Assembly: GCA_949383255.1 (NCBI GenBank)
Contig: CASJPF010000009.1
Coordinates: forward strand, 45,642 to 109,641
Source: Lachnospiraceae bacterium
GTDB lineage: Bacteria > Bacillota > Clostridia > Lachnospirales > Lachnospiraceae
Direction: 5' to 3'
DNA: 64,000 bases
Positions 1 through 7,752 of the stretch are shown here, piece after piece. The position numbers were made by a program, and so were the translations under genes. Below the pieces are notes generated by a model. The model ran no database searches, was not told the origin of the DNA, and worked only from the letters and a program-made list of their open reading frames with translations. Numbering within the stretch: the first letter of the stretch is position 1; every line of letters begins with the position of its first letter.

Positions 1-2
1 AT

Positions 3-932
3 GCAGATGGCAATTCGCTAAAAGCAACTTGTGTCGTCACAGTTCATTCCAATGTAGAAGCAGATACAACAACAAAACTAAAAGATAAGAATGGAAATCA
101 AATTTATATTAAAAATACTGATGGCAGTTATAGGGAAGCAGTCTATGCGGACTATTTTAACAGCGAGGAGTTTTATATTATATCGCAGCCACAATATATC
201 TATACAGGTTGGCAGACAATAGACGGTAAGACGTATTATTTTGACAAAACTGGTAATGTTGTGACTGGGACACAGATTATTCAGGGTGTGACTTATAATT
301 TTGGTGCAGATGGAGCAATTGCAACTTCGGTGAATGGCTCTACGTTTGGCATTGATGTGTCTAGACATAATGGGAAGATTGATTGGAATGCAGTTAAAGC
401 GTCAGGTGTAGATTATGTTATTATTCGCTGTGGATATAGAGGTTCTGCTACAGGAGTTCTAATTGAGGACCAATCTTTTCGGACAAATATTAAGGGGGCT
501 ACAGCAGCCGGCTTAAAAGTTGGCGTGTATGTGTTCTCGCAGGCAATCAATGAGGTTGAGGCGGTCAAAGAGGCATCTTTGGCGGTAAGCCTTGTAAAAG
601 GCTATAATCTTACTTATCCAATTTTTATTGATACAGAGTCCAGCGGCGGCAGGGCAGACAAAATTGATAGAGCGACGCGAACCGCAGTTGTCAATGCCTT
701 TTGCCAGACTGTTGCAAGTGCCGGATATAAGCCGGGAATTTATGCATCAAAAACATGGTTTGAGGACAAACTAAATATGGGTGCGATTGGAAATTATAAG
801 ATTTGGCTTGCACAGTATTCTACTGCGCCTACTTATAGTGGCAGATACGATATGTGGCAGTATTCTAGCAAAGGTAAAATTAGCGGAATTAGTACAAAAG
901 TAGATTTAAACTATAGTTACTTAGGGTATTAG
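3..932 (+). CDS. GH25 muramidase with Ig-like and cell-wall-binding repeats (5' truncated)
   Basis: The reading frame is open from the window edge, so the N-terminus is missing. The first visible residues (KATCVVTV) look like the end of a bacterial Ig-like (Big2) domain. A choline-binding-type repeat follows (TGWQTIDGKTYYF...), then a GH25 lysozyme domain from about visible residue 115 to the end. GH25 enzymes cut the MurNAc-GlcNAc bond of peptidoglycan; the expected acidic residues are in FGIDVS and FIDTES. The catalytic domain closely resembles that of the protein at 3271-4578, sharing IIRCGYRGS and [13 protein letters not shown], so the two are paralogues. It is probably secreted and wall-associated. 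The stop codon TAG at 930-932 lies inside one copy of the 8-bp direct repeat that flanks the adjacent repeat element. Confidence 0.88.
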   Translation, partial: ADGNSLKATCVVTVHSNVEADTTTKLKDKNGNQIYIKNTDGSYREAVYADYFNSEEFYIISQPQYIYTGWQTIDGKTYYFDKTGNVVTGTQIIQGVTYNFGADGAIATSVNGSTFGIDVSRHNGKIDWNAVKASGVDYVIIRCGYRGSATGVLIEDQSFRTNIKGATAAGLKVGVYVFSQAINEVEAVKEASLAVSLVKGYNLTYPIFIDTESSGGRADKIDRATRTAVVNAFCQTVASAGYKPGIYASKTWFEDKLNMGAIGNYKIWLAQYSTAPTYSGRYDMWQYSSKGKISGISTKVDLNYSYLGY

Positions 933-937
933 AATTA

Positions 938-1107
938 GTAACAGTTCAGCCTTCGGCTTCCTGTTACGTGCATCAAGCCATGCAAAACCACTTCGTGGTG
1001 TCAAAGCCACGTACCGTGCCTTGATGCTTCTCAATCGCAACATTGTTTTACGTGGCTTATAAAGCCATAATTTGCAGTAAATGCAAAGTCCTAGACTGAA
1101 CTGTAAC
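938..1107 (+). repeat. MITE-like element, copy 1 (170 bp)
   Basis: The element starts GTAACAGTTCAG and ends CTGAACTGTAAC, which are near-perfect inverted repeats. It is flanked on both sides by the exact 8-bp direct repeat TAGAATTA (930-937 and 1108-1115), as expected for a target-site duplication. The inside holds a hairpin with arms GCATCAAG/CTTGATGC and a small ACCAC/GTGGT stem. A second copy lies inverted at 25195-25330. There is no coding capacity. GTAA ends with 8-bp duplications recall the IS66 family, but that link is inference. Confidence 0.8.
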
Positions 1108-1128
1108 TAGAATTACTTTTCATTAGAC

Positions 1129-1157
1129 TTGCATTATTTCCAATTTTAGGATAAAAT
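1129..1157 (+). promoter_or_regulatory. Sigma-A-type promoter of the rml/polysaccharide operon
   Basis: TTGCAT at 1129-1134 and TAAAAT at 1152-1157 are separated by 17 bp. They lie just downstream of the MITE-like element and about 37 bp before the rmlB start. This is the only good promoter seen before rmlB, so it likely drives the start of the locus. Confidence 0.6.
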
Positions 1158-1194
1158 AGCAAAAAAGATAGTTGCTTATGGAGGTAAATTTTTG

Positions 1195-2271
1195 ATGAGA
1201 ACTTATTTGGTGACTGGCGGTGCGGGGTTTATTGGATCCAATTATATTCATTATATGTTTCGCAAATACGACAATGCAATTCGGATTATCAATGTAGATG
1301 CCCTGACCTATGCTGGAAATCTTGAGAATTTAAAAGAGATTGAAAACAGAGAGAACTATACATTTATCAAGGCGGATATCACAGATAAGGAAGCGATTGC
1401 AAAGATTTTTGTGGAGAATGATATTGACAGAGTGGTTCATTTTGCAGCGGAAAGTCATGTGGACAGAAGCATTAAGAATCCAGAAGTTTTTGTTCAAACA
1501 AATGTTCTTGGAACTGCAGTGATGCTTAACTGTGCAAAAGCAGCGTGGGAGCTTCCAGATGGTAGTTTCCGAGAAGGGAAAAAGTTTTTGCATGTTTCGA
1601 CAGATGAAGTTTATGGTTCTTTGGAGGAAGATGGCGGGTATTTTTATGAGACAACTCCCTATGCGCCGCACAGTCCTTACTCTGCGAGCAAGGCAGCCTC
1701 GGACATGCTTGTGCGTTCCTATATGGACACCTATCAGTTTCCGGCAAATATTACCAATTGTTCTAATAATTATGGACCCTATCAGTTCCCAGAGAAATTT
1801 ATTCCGCTGGTCATTAACAATGCACTTCAAGGAAAGAAGCTTCCTGTGTATGGAGATGGCAGAAATGTGCGTGACTGGCTCTATGTCGAGGACCACGCCA
1901 AGGCGATTGATATGGTGCAAGAGCAGGGCAAGCTGTTTGAAACCTATAATATCGGCGGACACAATGAGAAGCAAAATATAGAGATTATCCATATTATTCT
2001 TGAGACATTGCAGGAGCAGCTTGCAGAGGATGATCCGCGAAAGCAATTGGTATCTGATAACCTAATCACCTATGTGGAAGACCGAAAAGGACATGATAGG
2101 CGTTATGCAATTGCACCGGATAAGATTAAGGCGGAGATTGGATGGGAGCCGGAGACAATGTTTAAAGATGGTATTCGCCAGACAATTAAATGGTACTTTG
2201 AGCATAAGGATTGGATGAAAAATGCGACAAGTGGCGATTATCAGAAATATTATCAAGAAATGTACAAGTAA
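1195..2271 (+). CDS. rfbB: dTDP-glucose 4,6-dehydratase RmlB/RfbB
   Basis: This enzyme converts dTDP-glucose to dTDP-4-keto-6-deoxyglucose, the second step of dTDP-L-rhamnose synthesis in the cytoplasm. It is an extended short-chain dehydrogenase. The NAD-binding TGGAGFIG is at residues 7-14, the catalytic STDEVYG (T136, D137, E138) follows, and YSASK is at 162-166. The length of 358 aa is normal for the family. ATG at 1195 is preferred over the in-frame TTG at 1192 because GGAGGT at 1180-1185 is then 9 bp upstream. rfbA follows after a 140-bp leader with two hairpins, and rfbC lies further downstream. Confidence 0.96.
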   Translation: MRTYLVTGGAGFIGSNYIHYMFRKYDNAIRIINVDALTYAGNLENLKEIENRENYTFIKADITDKEAIAKIFVENDIDRVVHFAAESHVDRSIKNPEVFVQTNVLGTAVMLNCAKAAWELPDGSFREGKKFLHVSTDEVYGSLEEDGGYFYETTPYAPHSPYSASKAASDMLVRSYMDTYQFPANITNCSNNYGPYQFPEKFIPLVINNALQGKKLPVYGDGRNVRDWLYVEDHAKAIDMVQEQGKLFETYNIGGHNEKQNIEIIHIILETLQEQLAEDDPRKQLVSDNLITYVEDRKGHDRRYAIAPDKIKAEIGWEPETMFKDGIRQTIKWYFEHKDWMKNATSGDYQKYYQEMYK

Positions 2272-2291
2272 ATTTGGCTGAGCAGAGTGCA

Positions 2292-2326
2292 GGGAACGTC
2301 AATACCACAGCGGGTATGGCGTTCCC
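2292..2326 (+). terminator. Terminator-like hairpin after rfbB
   Basis: Imperfect arms at 2292-2306 and 2313-2326 (GGGAACG.../...CGTTCCC) enclose a 6-nt loop. Only a weak T run follows (ACTTTGG), so it may be an attenuator, an RNA-processing hairpin or a weak terminator between rfbB and rfbA. Confidence 0.45.
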
Positions 2327-2338
2327 ACTTTGGCGTAA

Positions 2339-2386
2339 AATATTCTCTCAAAGTCTTTTGTATCAACGTTGTTTTGAGAGAATATT
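2339..2386 (+). promoter_or_regulatory. 14-bp perfect inverted repeat in the rfbA leader
   Basis: AATATTCTCTCAAA at 2339-2352 is perfectly mirrored by TTTGAGAGAATATT at 2373-2386, with a 20-nt loop. It ends about 10 bp before the rfbA ribosome binding site. It could be a protein-binding operator or an RNA stem that tunes rfbA; no ligand or protein is indicated. Confidence 0.5.
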
Positions 2387-2411
2387 AAATGATACAGGAG
2401 GTTATTTTAAG

Positions 2412-3281
2412 ATGAAAGGAATAATATTAGCGGGCGGTTCTGGCACAAGGCTTTATCCTTTGACTAAGGCCATTTCAAAACAGATTATGCCAGTCTACGA
2501 CAAACCGATGATTTATTATCCACTGTCGACTTTGATGCTTGCAGGAATTCGGGATATTTTAATTATCTCGACACCACGGGACCTTCCGGTGTTCCAAGAA
2601 TTGTTTGGAACAGGGGACCAGCTTGGACTTCATATGGAGTATGCAATTCAGGAACAGCCGCGGGGACTTGCGGATGCGTTTATTATTGGGGCTGATTTTA
2701 TTGGCGCGGATTCTGTGGCGCTAGTGTTGGGAGACAACATTTTCTATGGGCAAAGTTTCTCTAAGCTATTGCAGCGTGTTGCGGCAAAAAAGAGTGGTGC
2801 TACAATTTTTGGATACTATGTGCGTGACCCGCGGGAATATGGCGTGGTGGAGTTTGATGAGGATGGAAAAGCGATATCAATTGAGGAAAAGCCAGAGCAT
2901 CCTAGAAGTAATTATGCGGTGCCCGGACTTTATTTTTATGACAATGATGTTGTGGAGATTGCTAGAAATGTAAAGCCATCTGCGCGCGGAGAGATAGAGA
3001 TTACAAGCATCAATAATGAATATCTGAAGCGGGGAGCGCTTACAGTGGAGACAATGGGGCGCGGTTTTGCATGGCTTGACACAGGAAATCACGACTCTCT
3101 TTTGGATGCGGCAGATTTTGTCTGCGCATTCCAAAAACGACAGGGACTCTATATTTCCTGTATTGAAGAGATTGCATATAAAAGGGGTTTCATCACTAAA
3201 GAACAGCTTTTGCAGCTTGCACAACCACTGATGAAGACAGATTATGGAAAGTATCTTGTAGAGGTTGCAAATGGACTCTAA
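2412..3281 (+). CDS. rfbA: Glucose-1-phosphate thymidylyltransferase RmlA/RfbA
   Basis: This enzyme makes dTDP-glucose from glucose-1-phosphate and dTTP, the first step of dTDP-rhamnose synthesis. The 289-aa length is typical. Visible motifs are the nucleotide-binding [11 protein letters not shown] near residues 8-18, [15 protein letters not shown] and the metal-binding GDNIFYG. The frame is open further upstream, but ATG 2412 starts exactly at the conserved MKGIILAGG and has AGGAGGT about 9 bp upstream. Its end overlaps the start of the GH25 gene at 3271 by 11 bp, suggesting coupled translation. Confidence 0.97.
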   Translation: MKGIILAGGSGTRLYPLTKAISKQIMPVYDKPMIYYPLSTLMLAGIRDILIISTPRDLPVFQELFGTGDQLGLHMEYAIQEQPRGLADAFIIGADFIGADSVALVLGDNIFYGQSFSKLLQRVAAKKSGATIFGYYVRDPREYGVVEFDEDGKAISIEEKPEHPRSNYAVPGLYFYDNDVVEIARNVKPSARGEIEITSINNEYLKRGALTVETMGRGFAWLDTGNHDSLLDAADFVCAFQKRQGLYISCIEEIAYKRGFITKEQLLQLAQPLMKTDYGKYLVEVANGL

Positions 3282-4578
3282 GGGAAAAAGGATAGGGATA
3301 CTGCTCGTACTGTGCACCCTGTTGCTTGCTATGGCGGCAGTGGCGCTTGTCAATTACAATAAACTTGTAGGACATGGTTCTGGAACGGTGGCGAACAACA
3401 GTACGAATAGTAATCCCAAACAGATTATAGAGGAGGACGGAAAGGTACACGGCGCGGATTTGTCAGCATTTATGAGAGACAATGATTTTTTTGATGTCGA
3501 GGTGCCAAAAGGATCGAATCAAACTACATATGATGAGATGAACGAAAACGGCGAAACAGTACGAAATCTAACGCTTTTGGCAAGTTCTGTAGAGCGCGAT
3601 ATTCGAGTGAAGATTGTCGATGACAATGGAGAGACTGTGATAGGACAACCGTTTTCTGTGGAGGTCGCGGACACAGGGGTATATATTGATGAGGACAAAG
3701 ATGGTATTATACGCATATCAGATATTAAACCTGGAGAGTATAAGGTTTCTTTGGAAGAACAGCCAGGATTTAAGGTGCCTGCTGCACCAGTGAGTGTTCG
3801 GGTTCGGTCAATGGTATCCTATACAGTGATTGATGATATAGAGTATTTTGTGCACTCTGAAGCGGAGGTTGATATCTTAAAGGAGGACACAAAAGAAAAG
3901 AAGATTGACAGTGAAGATGAGGATGATACGCAGTATACAGCGCTTCTGGATGTAGAGGAGGAGCAAGGAAACGCAGTTCAATTAGGAATTGATGTCTCAA
4001 AGTGGAATGGTGAGATTGACTGGGAGGTTGTGAAAGCCGAAGGAGTTGATTTTGCAATTATACGATGTGGATACAGAGGTTCTTCTTCAGGATGGCTCAT
4101 TGAGGACCCATTTTTTTACCGAAATTTGACAGAGGCAAAAAAAGTGGGCATAAAGGTTGGGCTATACTTTTTTACACAGGCGACAAATCAGGTGGAGGCA
4201 GTTGAGGAGGCTAGTATGGTTGTAACACTTCTGGGCGAGACAACTTTGGATTATCCAGTTTTTATTGATACAGAAGGGGCAGGCGGAAATGGCAGAGCAG
4301 ACAATTTGGATGCGGCGACAAGAACTGCAGTGGTCAATGCATTCTGTCAGACCATTCAAAATGCAGGGCTTGACGCAGGTGTGTATGCAAGCCGCAACTG
4401 GTATCTAAATAATCTCTATGTGGAGGAGATGAATGCGCCAAATATTTGGCTTGCAGAGTACAGACAGACGCCTTTGTATGAGGGGCGTTATGATATGTGG
4501 CAGTATACTTCAAGCGGTGCAGTTGCTGGTATAGAGGGAAGAGTTGACTTGAATATTAGTTATCTGGGTGTAAACTAG
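3271..4578 (+). CDS. Membrane-anchored Cna-B-like / GH25 muramidase
   Basis: This is a 435-aa extracellular protein. A signal-anchor helix lies near residues 7-28. A Cna-B/SpaA-like beta domain is at about 95-190 ([31 protein letters not shown]), followed by an acidic Lys/Glu/Asp linker at about 200-235. A GH25 muramidase domain runs from about 237 to the end. The catalytic acids fit D241 (GIDVS) and D333/E335 (FIDTE). ATG 3271 is chosen over TTG 3265 because AGAGG lies about 6 bp upstream. It sits between rfbA and rfbC, so a peptidoglycan hydrolase is embedded in the sugar-nucleotide operon. It is paralogous to the gene at 3-932. Confidence 0.9.
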   Translation: MDSKGKRIGILLVLCTLLLAMAAVALVNYNKLVGHGSGTVANNSTNSNPKQIIEEDGKVHGADLSAFMRDNDFFDVEVPKGSNQTTYDEMNENGETVRNLTLLASSVERDIRVKIVDDNGETVIGQPFSVEVADTGVYIDEDKDGIIRISDIKPGEYKVSLEEQPGFKVPAAPVSVRVRSMVSYTVIDDIEYFVHSEAEVDILKEDTKEKKIDSEDEDDTQYTALLDVEEEQGNAVQLGIDVSKWNGEIDWEVVKAEGVDFAIIRCGYRGSSSGWLIEDPFFYRNLTEAKKVGIKVGLYFFTQATNQVEAVEEASMVVTLLGETTLDYPVFIDTEGAGGNGRADNLDAATRTAVVNAFCQTIQNAGLDAGVYASRNWYLNNLYVEEMNAPNIWLAEYRQTPLYEGRYDMWQYTSSGAVAGIEGRVDLNISYLGVN

Positions 4579-4678
4579 TACAGCGTTTTCTTAACCCTCG
4601 TATACTAAGTGCTTGATATTTGCGTCAGTGCAAGGCGGAGGAAGGAGGCAATGCGGTGGCATTGTCGACTGACGACAT

Positions 4679-4753
4679 GCGTGCGAATCCGTAATTTGTC
4701 AGCAGAGCTGACGCGCACGCCGCAGCAAGAATGCCATCGGCATTCTTGAAATA
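4679..4753 (+). repeat. REP-like 75-bp palindromic unit, copy 1
   Basis: The unit carries GTCAGC/GCTGAC, an outer GTGCG/CGCAC, and the hairpin CAAGAATGCC-ATC-GGCATTCTTG. A second copy in the same orientation lies at 57204-57278 with 8 differences over 75 bp, mostly in loops. It ends 23 bp before rfbC. No coding potential and no U tract were seen, so it is a dispersed palindromic repeat rather than a clear terminator. Confidence 0.75.
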
Positions 4754-4776
4754 ATTAGAAAGGAAAATGAAAAATC

Positions 4777-5343
4777 ATGGGAAAGATTACAGTAGAGGAA
4801 TGTGTTGCAGATGGGATGGTCATAGAAGGATTGAAAGTGATTACACCACAAGTATTTGGCGACAACAGAGGATATTTTATGGAGACCTACAACTATAATG
4901 ATTTTAAGGCGGCGGGTATCGATCAGGTTTTTGTGCAGGACAACCAGTCTGCTTCCAGAAAAGGAGTGCTTCGGGGACTGCATTTTCAGAAGAAGTTCCC
5001 GCAGGATAAGCTTGTACGCGCTGTCAGAGGAGAAGTGTTTGATGTTGTAGTTGATTTGCGGGAAGGGTCAAAAACCTTTGGAAAATGGTATGGAGTCTAT
5101 TTATCGGAGGAGAATAAGAAACAGTTTTTTGTTCCAAAGAATTTTGCACATGGCTTTTTGGTGCTTTCAGACTATGCGGAGTTTTGTTATAAATGTACTG
5201 ATTTTTATCACCCAAATGACGAGGGTGGTTTGTTATGGAATGATCCAGATATTGGGATTCAATGGCCGATTCCAGAAGGAATGGAGCTGACAATCCTAGA
5301 GAGAGATCAGAACTGGGGTGGCATAAAGGAATTTAAGAGATGA
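4777..5343 (+). CDS. rfbC: dTDP-4-dehydrorhamnose 3,5-epimerase RmlC/RfbC
   Basis: This 188-aa cupin enzyme epimerises dTDP-4-keto-6-deoxyglucose at C3 and C5, the third step to dTDP-L-rhamnose. Family signatures are FGDNRGYFMETYN, QDNQSASRKGVLRGLHFQ with the catalytic His at H69, and FVPKNFAHGFLVLSD. AGGA at 4761-4764 is 12 bp from the ATG, a long spacing; an in-frame ATG at residue 14 is less likely. The stop overlaps the wzm start (ATGA). The reductase RmlD, needed for the last step, is not found in the window. Confidence 0.96.
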   Translation: MGKITVEECVADGMVIEGLKVITPQVFGDNRGYFMETYNYNDFKAAGIDQVFVQDNQSASRKGVLRGLHFQKKFPQDKLVRAVRGEVFDVVVDLREGSKTFGKWYGVYLSEENKKQFFVPKNFAHGFLVLSDYAEFCYKCTDFYHPNDEGGLLWNDPDIGIQWPIPEGMELTILERDQNWGGIKEFKR

Positions 5344-6341
5344 GAAAAGAATTGTCCAAGACCGCTGTCAAACTATATGTGACCCTTGCTGCAGCAGTGC
5401 TTGCGGCTGTGATTTTAATTCATCACAATCCGCTGGCAGACCCGCAGGAAGAGATGATTAAAAAGGTGATGGCTTGCTTCATTATTGTCAGTGCGATGGT
5501 GATTTTTTATCGGTTTTATGACAGATTGATCACACTTCCAGTAGAACTATGGCAGTCGCGCAAGCTAATCTGGAAGCTTGCAAAAAATGATTTTAAAAAC
5601 CGTTATGCGGGGTCGTATCTGGGGCGTGTGTGGGCGTTTACGCAGCCTGTAGTTACAGTATTGTTGTACTGGTTTGTGTTCGGACATGTTATGGGACAAG
5701 ACAAGAAGGAGATTCTTAATGTCGGTGTGGAGGCGCCTTATGTATTGTGGCTTACAGCAGGACTTGTGCCGTGGTTTTACTTTAGTGAGGCGATTAACAA
5801 CGGTACAACTTCGCTGTTGGAGTACAGTTATCTGGTTAAGAAGGTTGTGTTTAAAATCAGCATTATTCCAATTGTAAAGCTGATAGCGGCGTCATTTGTC
5901 CACTTGTTTTTTGTTGCGTTTATGTTGCTTGTGTATTTTGTGTATGGATATAGACCATCTATCTGCCTGTTACAACTTTTGTATTATAGTTTCTGCATGT
6001 TTATGTTTGTGTTGGCACTTAGCTATTCAACCTGCGCGATTGTTATTTTTTTCCGGGATTTGACACAGATTATTAATATTTTATTGCAGGTTGGTATGTG
6101 GGCGACTCCAATTTTATGGAATATTGCCCTGCTGGATAACAGTCCCATTCTTCAAAAGATTATGAAGATAAATCCAGTATTTTATATTGTGAATGGCTAT
6201 CGGGATGCAATGTTTGCAGAGAAGTGGTTTTGGCAGGATTTTTATTCGACTGCTTACTTTTGGATTGTGACAGTGGTCTTTTTTGGTATTGGAGCATTAA
6301 TATTCCGAAGGTTAAAAGTGCACTTTGCAGATGTACTGTAA
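5340..6341 (+). CDS. wzm: Wzm/TagG-type polysaccharide ABC exporter permease
   Basis: This is the membrane subunit of an ABC-2 exporter that moves lipid-linked glycan across the membrane. The core matches the family: an amphipathic start (WKLAKNDFKNRYAGSYLGRVWAFTQP) followed by six hydrophobic segments, ending with PVFYIVNGYRDAMF. It is 333 aa, longer than the usual roughly 260-270. The excess is an N-terminal stretch of about 65 residues with two extra predicted helices (VTLAAAVLAAVILIHH and ACFIIVSAMVIFYRF). It overlaps rfbC by 4 bp and is followed 13 bp later by its ATPase wzt. Confidence 0.93.
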   Translation: MRKELSKTAVKLYVTLAAAVLAAVILIHHNPLADPQEEMIKKVMACFIIVSAMVIFYRFYDRLITLPVELWQSRKLIWKLAKNDFKNRYAGSYLGRVWAFTQPVVTVLLYWFVFGHVMGQDKKEILNVGVEAPYVLWLTAGLVPWFYFSEAINNGTTSLLEYSYLVKKVVFKISIIPIVKLIAASFVHLFFVAFMLLVYFVYGYRPSICLLQLLYYSFCMFMFVLALSYSTCAIVIFFRDLTQIINILLQVGMWATPILWNIALLDNSPILQKIMKINPVFYIVNGYRDAMFAEKWFWQDFYSTAYFWIVTVVFFGIGALIFRRLKVHFADVL

Positions 6342-6354
6342 GCGAGGGGGAAAT

Positions 6355-7731
6355 ATGGAAGAAAAAAAAGAGGAAACAATGCATGTTGCAATTGCAGTGG
6401 AGAATGTCTGCAAGGTTTACCGTCTCTATGATAAGCCAACGGACCGATTAAAAGAAGCACTTAAATTAACCAGAAAGCAGAAGTATCATGAATCTTATGC
6501 GTTGTCGAACGTAAGCTTTGATGTTCGGCAGGGAGAGTGTGTTGGTATTATTGGAACAAACGGTTCTGGAAAATCGACAATTTTAAAGATTATTACTGGG
6601 GTGTTAAATCCGTCAAGCGGTTCGGTCACTGTGAATGGGCGGATTTCTGCGCTTTTGGAGTTGGGCGCAGGATTTAATCAGGAGTATTCTGGCATTGAAA
6701 ATATTTATTTAAATGGTACTATGAATGGTTTTTCTGAGGAAGAAATTAAGGCGAGAATGCAGGATATCCTTGATTTTGCAGATATTGGTGACTATGTTTA
6801 TCAGCCGGTAAAGACTTATTCGAGTGGAATGTTTGTGCGCCTTGCGTTTTCAGTGGCTATCAATATTGACCCAGAAATTTTAATTGTTGATGAAGCGCTT
6901 TCTGTTGGCGATGTGTTTTTTCAGGCAAAGTGTTATCACAAGTTTGAAGAATTCAAAAGAATGGGAAAGACGATTATGATTGTCAGCCATGATTTAAGCA
7001 GCATTGCCAAGTATTGTGACAGAGTAATTTTGCTCAATCAGGGAGTGAAGCTTGGCGAGGGTTCACCCAAAGAGATGATAGACGATTTTAAGCGTGTTTT
7101 GGTAGGACAGTATGAGCTGCCTGAATCAAAATCAGAGCAAAGTCTAGTAAATGATGCGGAAGTACAGGAGGCAGTTCAGTCGCAAGCTGCTGCGCAAAAA
7201 CGTGCAAGACAACAGTCAGATGGCAGGGAGACAAAGACGCTTGAGTATGGCACACAGGAGGCAGTCATTGAGGAAATTTATTTGACAGATGACCGCGGAA
7301 CACAGACCAATGCTATTATTAAAGGACTTTCTTTTAGCATCTGTATGCGCGTAAGATTTCAGCAAGATTTGCCAGCGCCGATTTTTGCCTTTTCAATTAA
7401 GACAGCCAAGGGTACTGAAATTACAGGAACGAATACTATGTTTGAAAAGGCATTTTTGGAGCCGGTGAAGGCAGGGGCGGTAAAGGATATTCGTTTCACA
7501 CAGAAAATGTCACTGCAAGGTGGTGAGTATTTAATTTCATTTGGTGTTACAGGATACGAGGGAAATGATTTTAAGGTGTATCACAGACTCTATGACGCGT
7601 TGGATGTGACAGTAGTGTCCGACAAAAATACAGTGGGATACTATGACATGGATTCCAAAGTGGTGGTCAGAGATGCGCATGAGAAAAGCGATTTGGGGGA
7701 TAACATTATAAAGTACACAAAGATACAGTGA
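6355..7731 (+). CDS. wzt: Wzt-type ABC exporter ATPase with C-terminal glycan-binding-type domain
   Basis: This is the ATPase partner of Wzm. Walker A GTNGSGKST is at residues 67-75, the signature YSSGMFVRLAFS near 155-166 and Walker B ILIVDEALS near 177-185. After the ATPase there is a Gln/Ala-rich linker (about 260-300) and a beta-rich C-terminal domain (about 300-440). This matches the two-domain Wzt class, in which the C-terminal domain recognises the modified non-reducing end of the glycan before export. ATG 6355 follows GAGGGGGA. The next gene encodes a candidate end-modifying enzyme, which fits that mechanism. Confidence 0.92.
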   Translation: MEEKKEETMHVAIAVENVCKVYRLYDKPTDRLKEALKLTRKQKYHESYALSNVSFDVRQGECVGIIGTNGSGKSTILKIITGVLNPSSGSVTVNGRISALLELGAGFNQEYSGIENIYLNGTMNGFSEEEIKARMQDILDFADIGDYVYQPVKTYSSGMFVRLAFSVAINIDPEILIVDEALSVGDVFFQAKCYHKFEEFKRMGKTIMIVSHDLSSIAKYCDRVILLNQGVKLGEGSPKEMIDDFKRVLVGQYELPESKSEQSLVNDAEVQEAVQSQAAAQKRARQQSDGRETKTLEYGTQEAVIEEIYLTDDRGTQTNAIIKGLSFSICMRVRFQQDLPAPIFAFSIKTAKGTEITGTNTMFEKAFLEPVKAGAVKDIRFTQKMSLQGGEYLISFGVTGYEGNDFKVYHRLYDALDVTVVSDKNTVGYYDMDSKVVVRDAHEKSDLGDNIIKYTKIQ

Positions 7732-7752
7732 ACAGGAGCAGGTGGAGGCAGT

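Noticed and set aside
1330..2046. A 238-codon open frame on the minus strand
   Set aside because: It lies wholly inside rfbB, has an implausible composition (many Cys, Ile and His) and no ribosome binding site.
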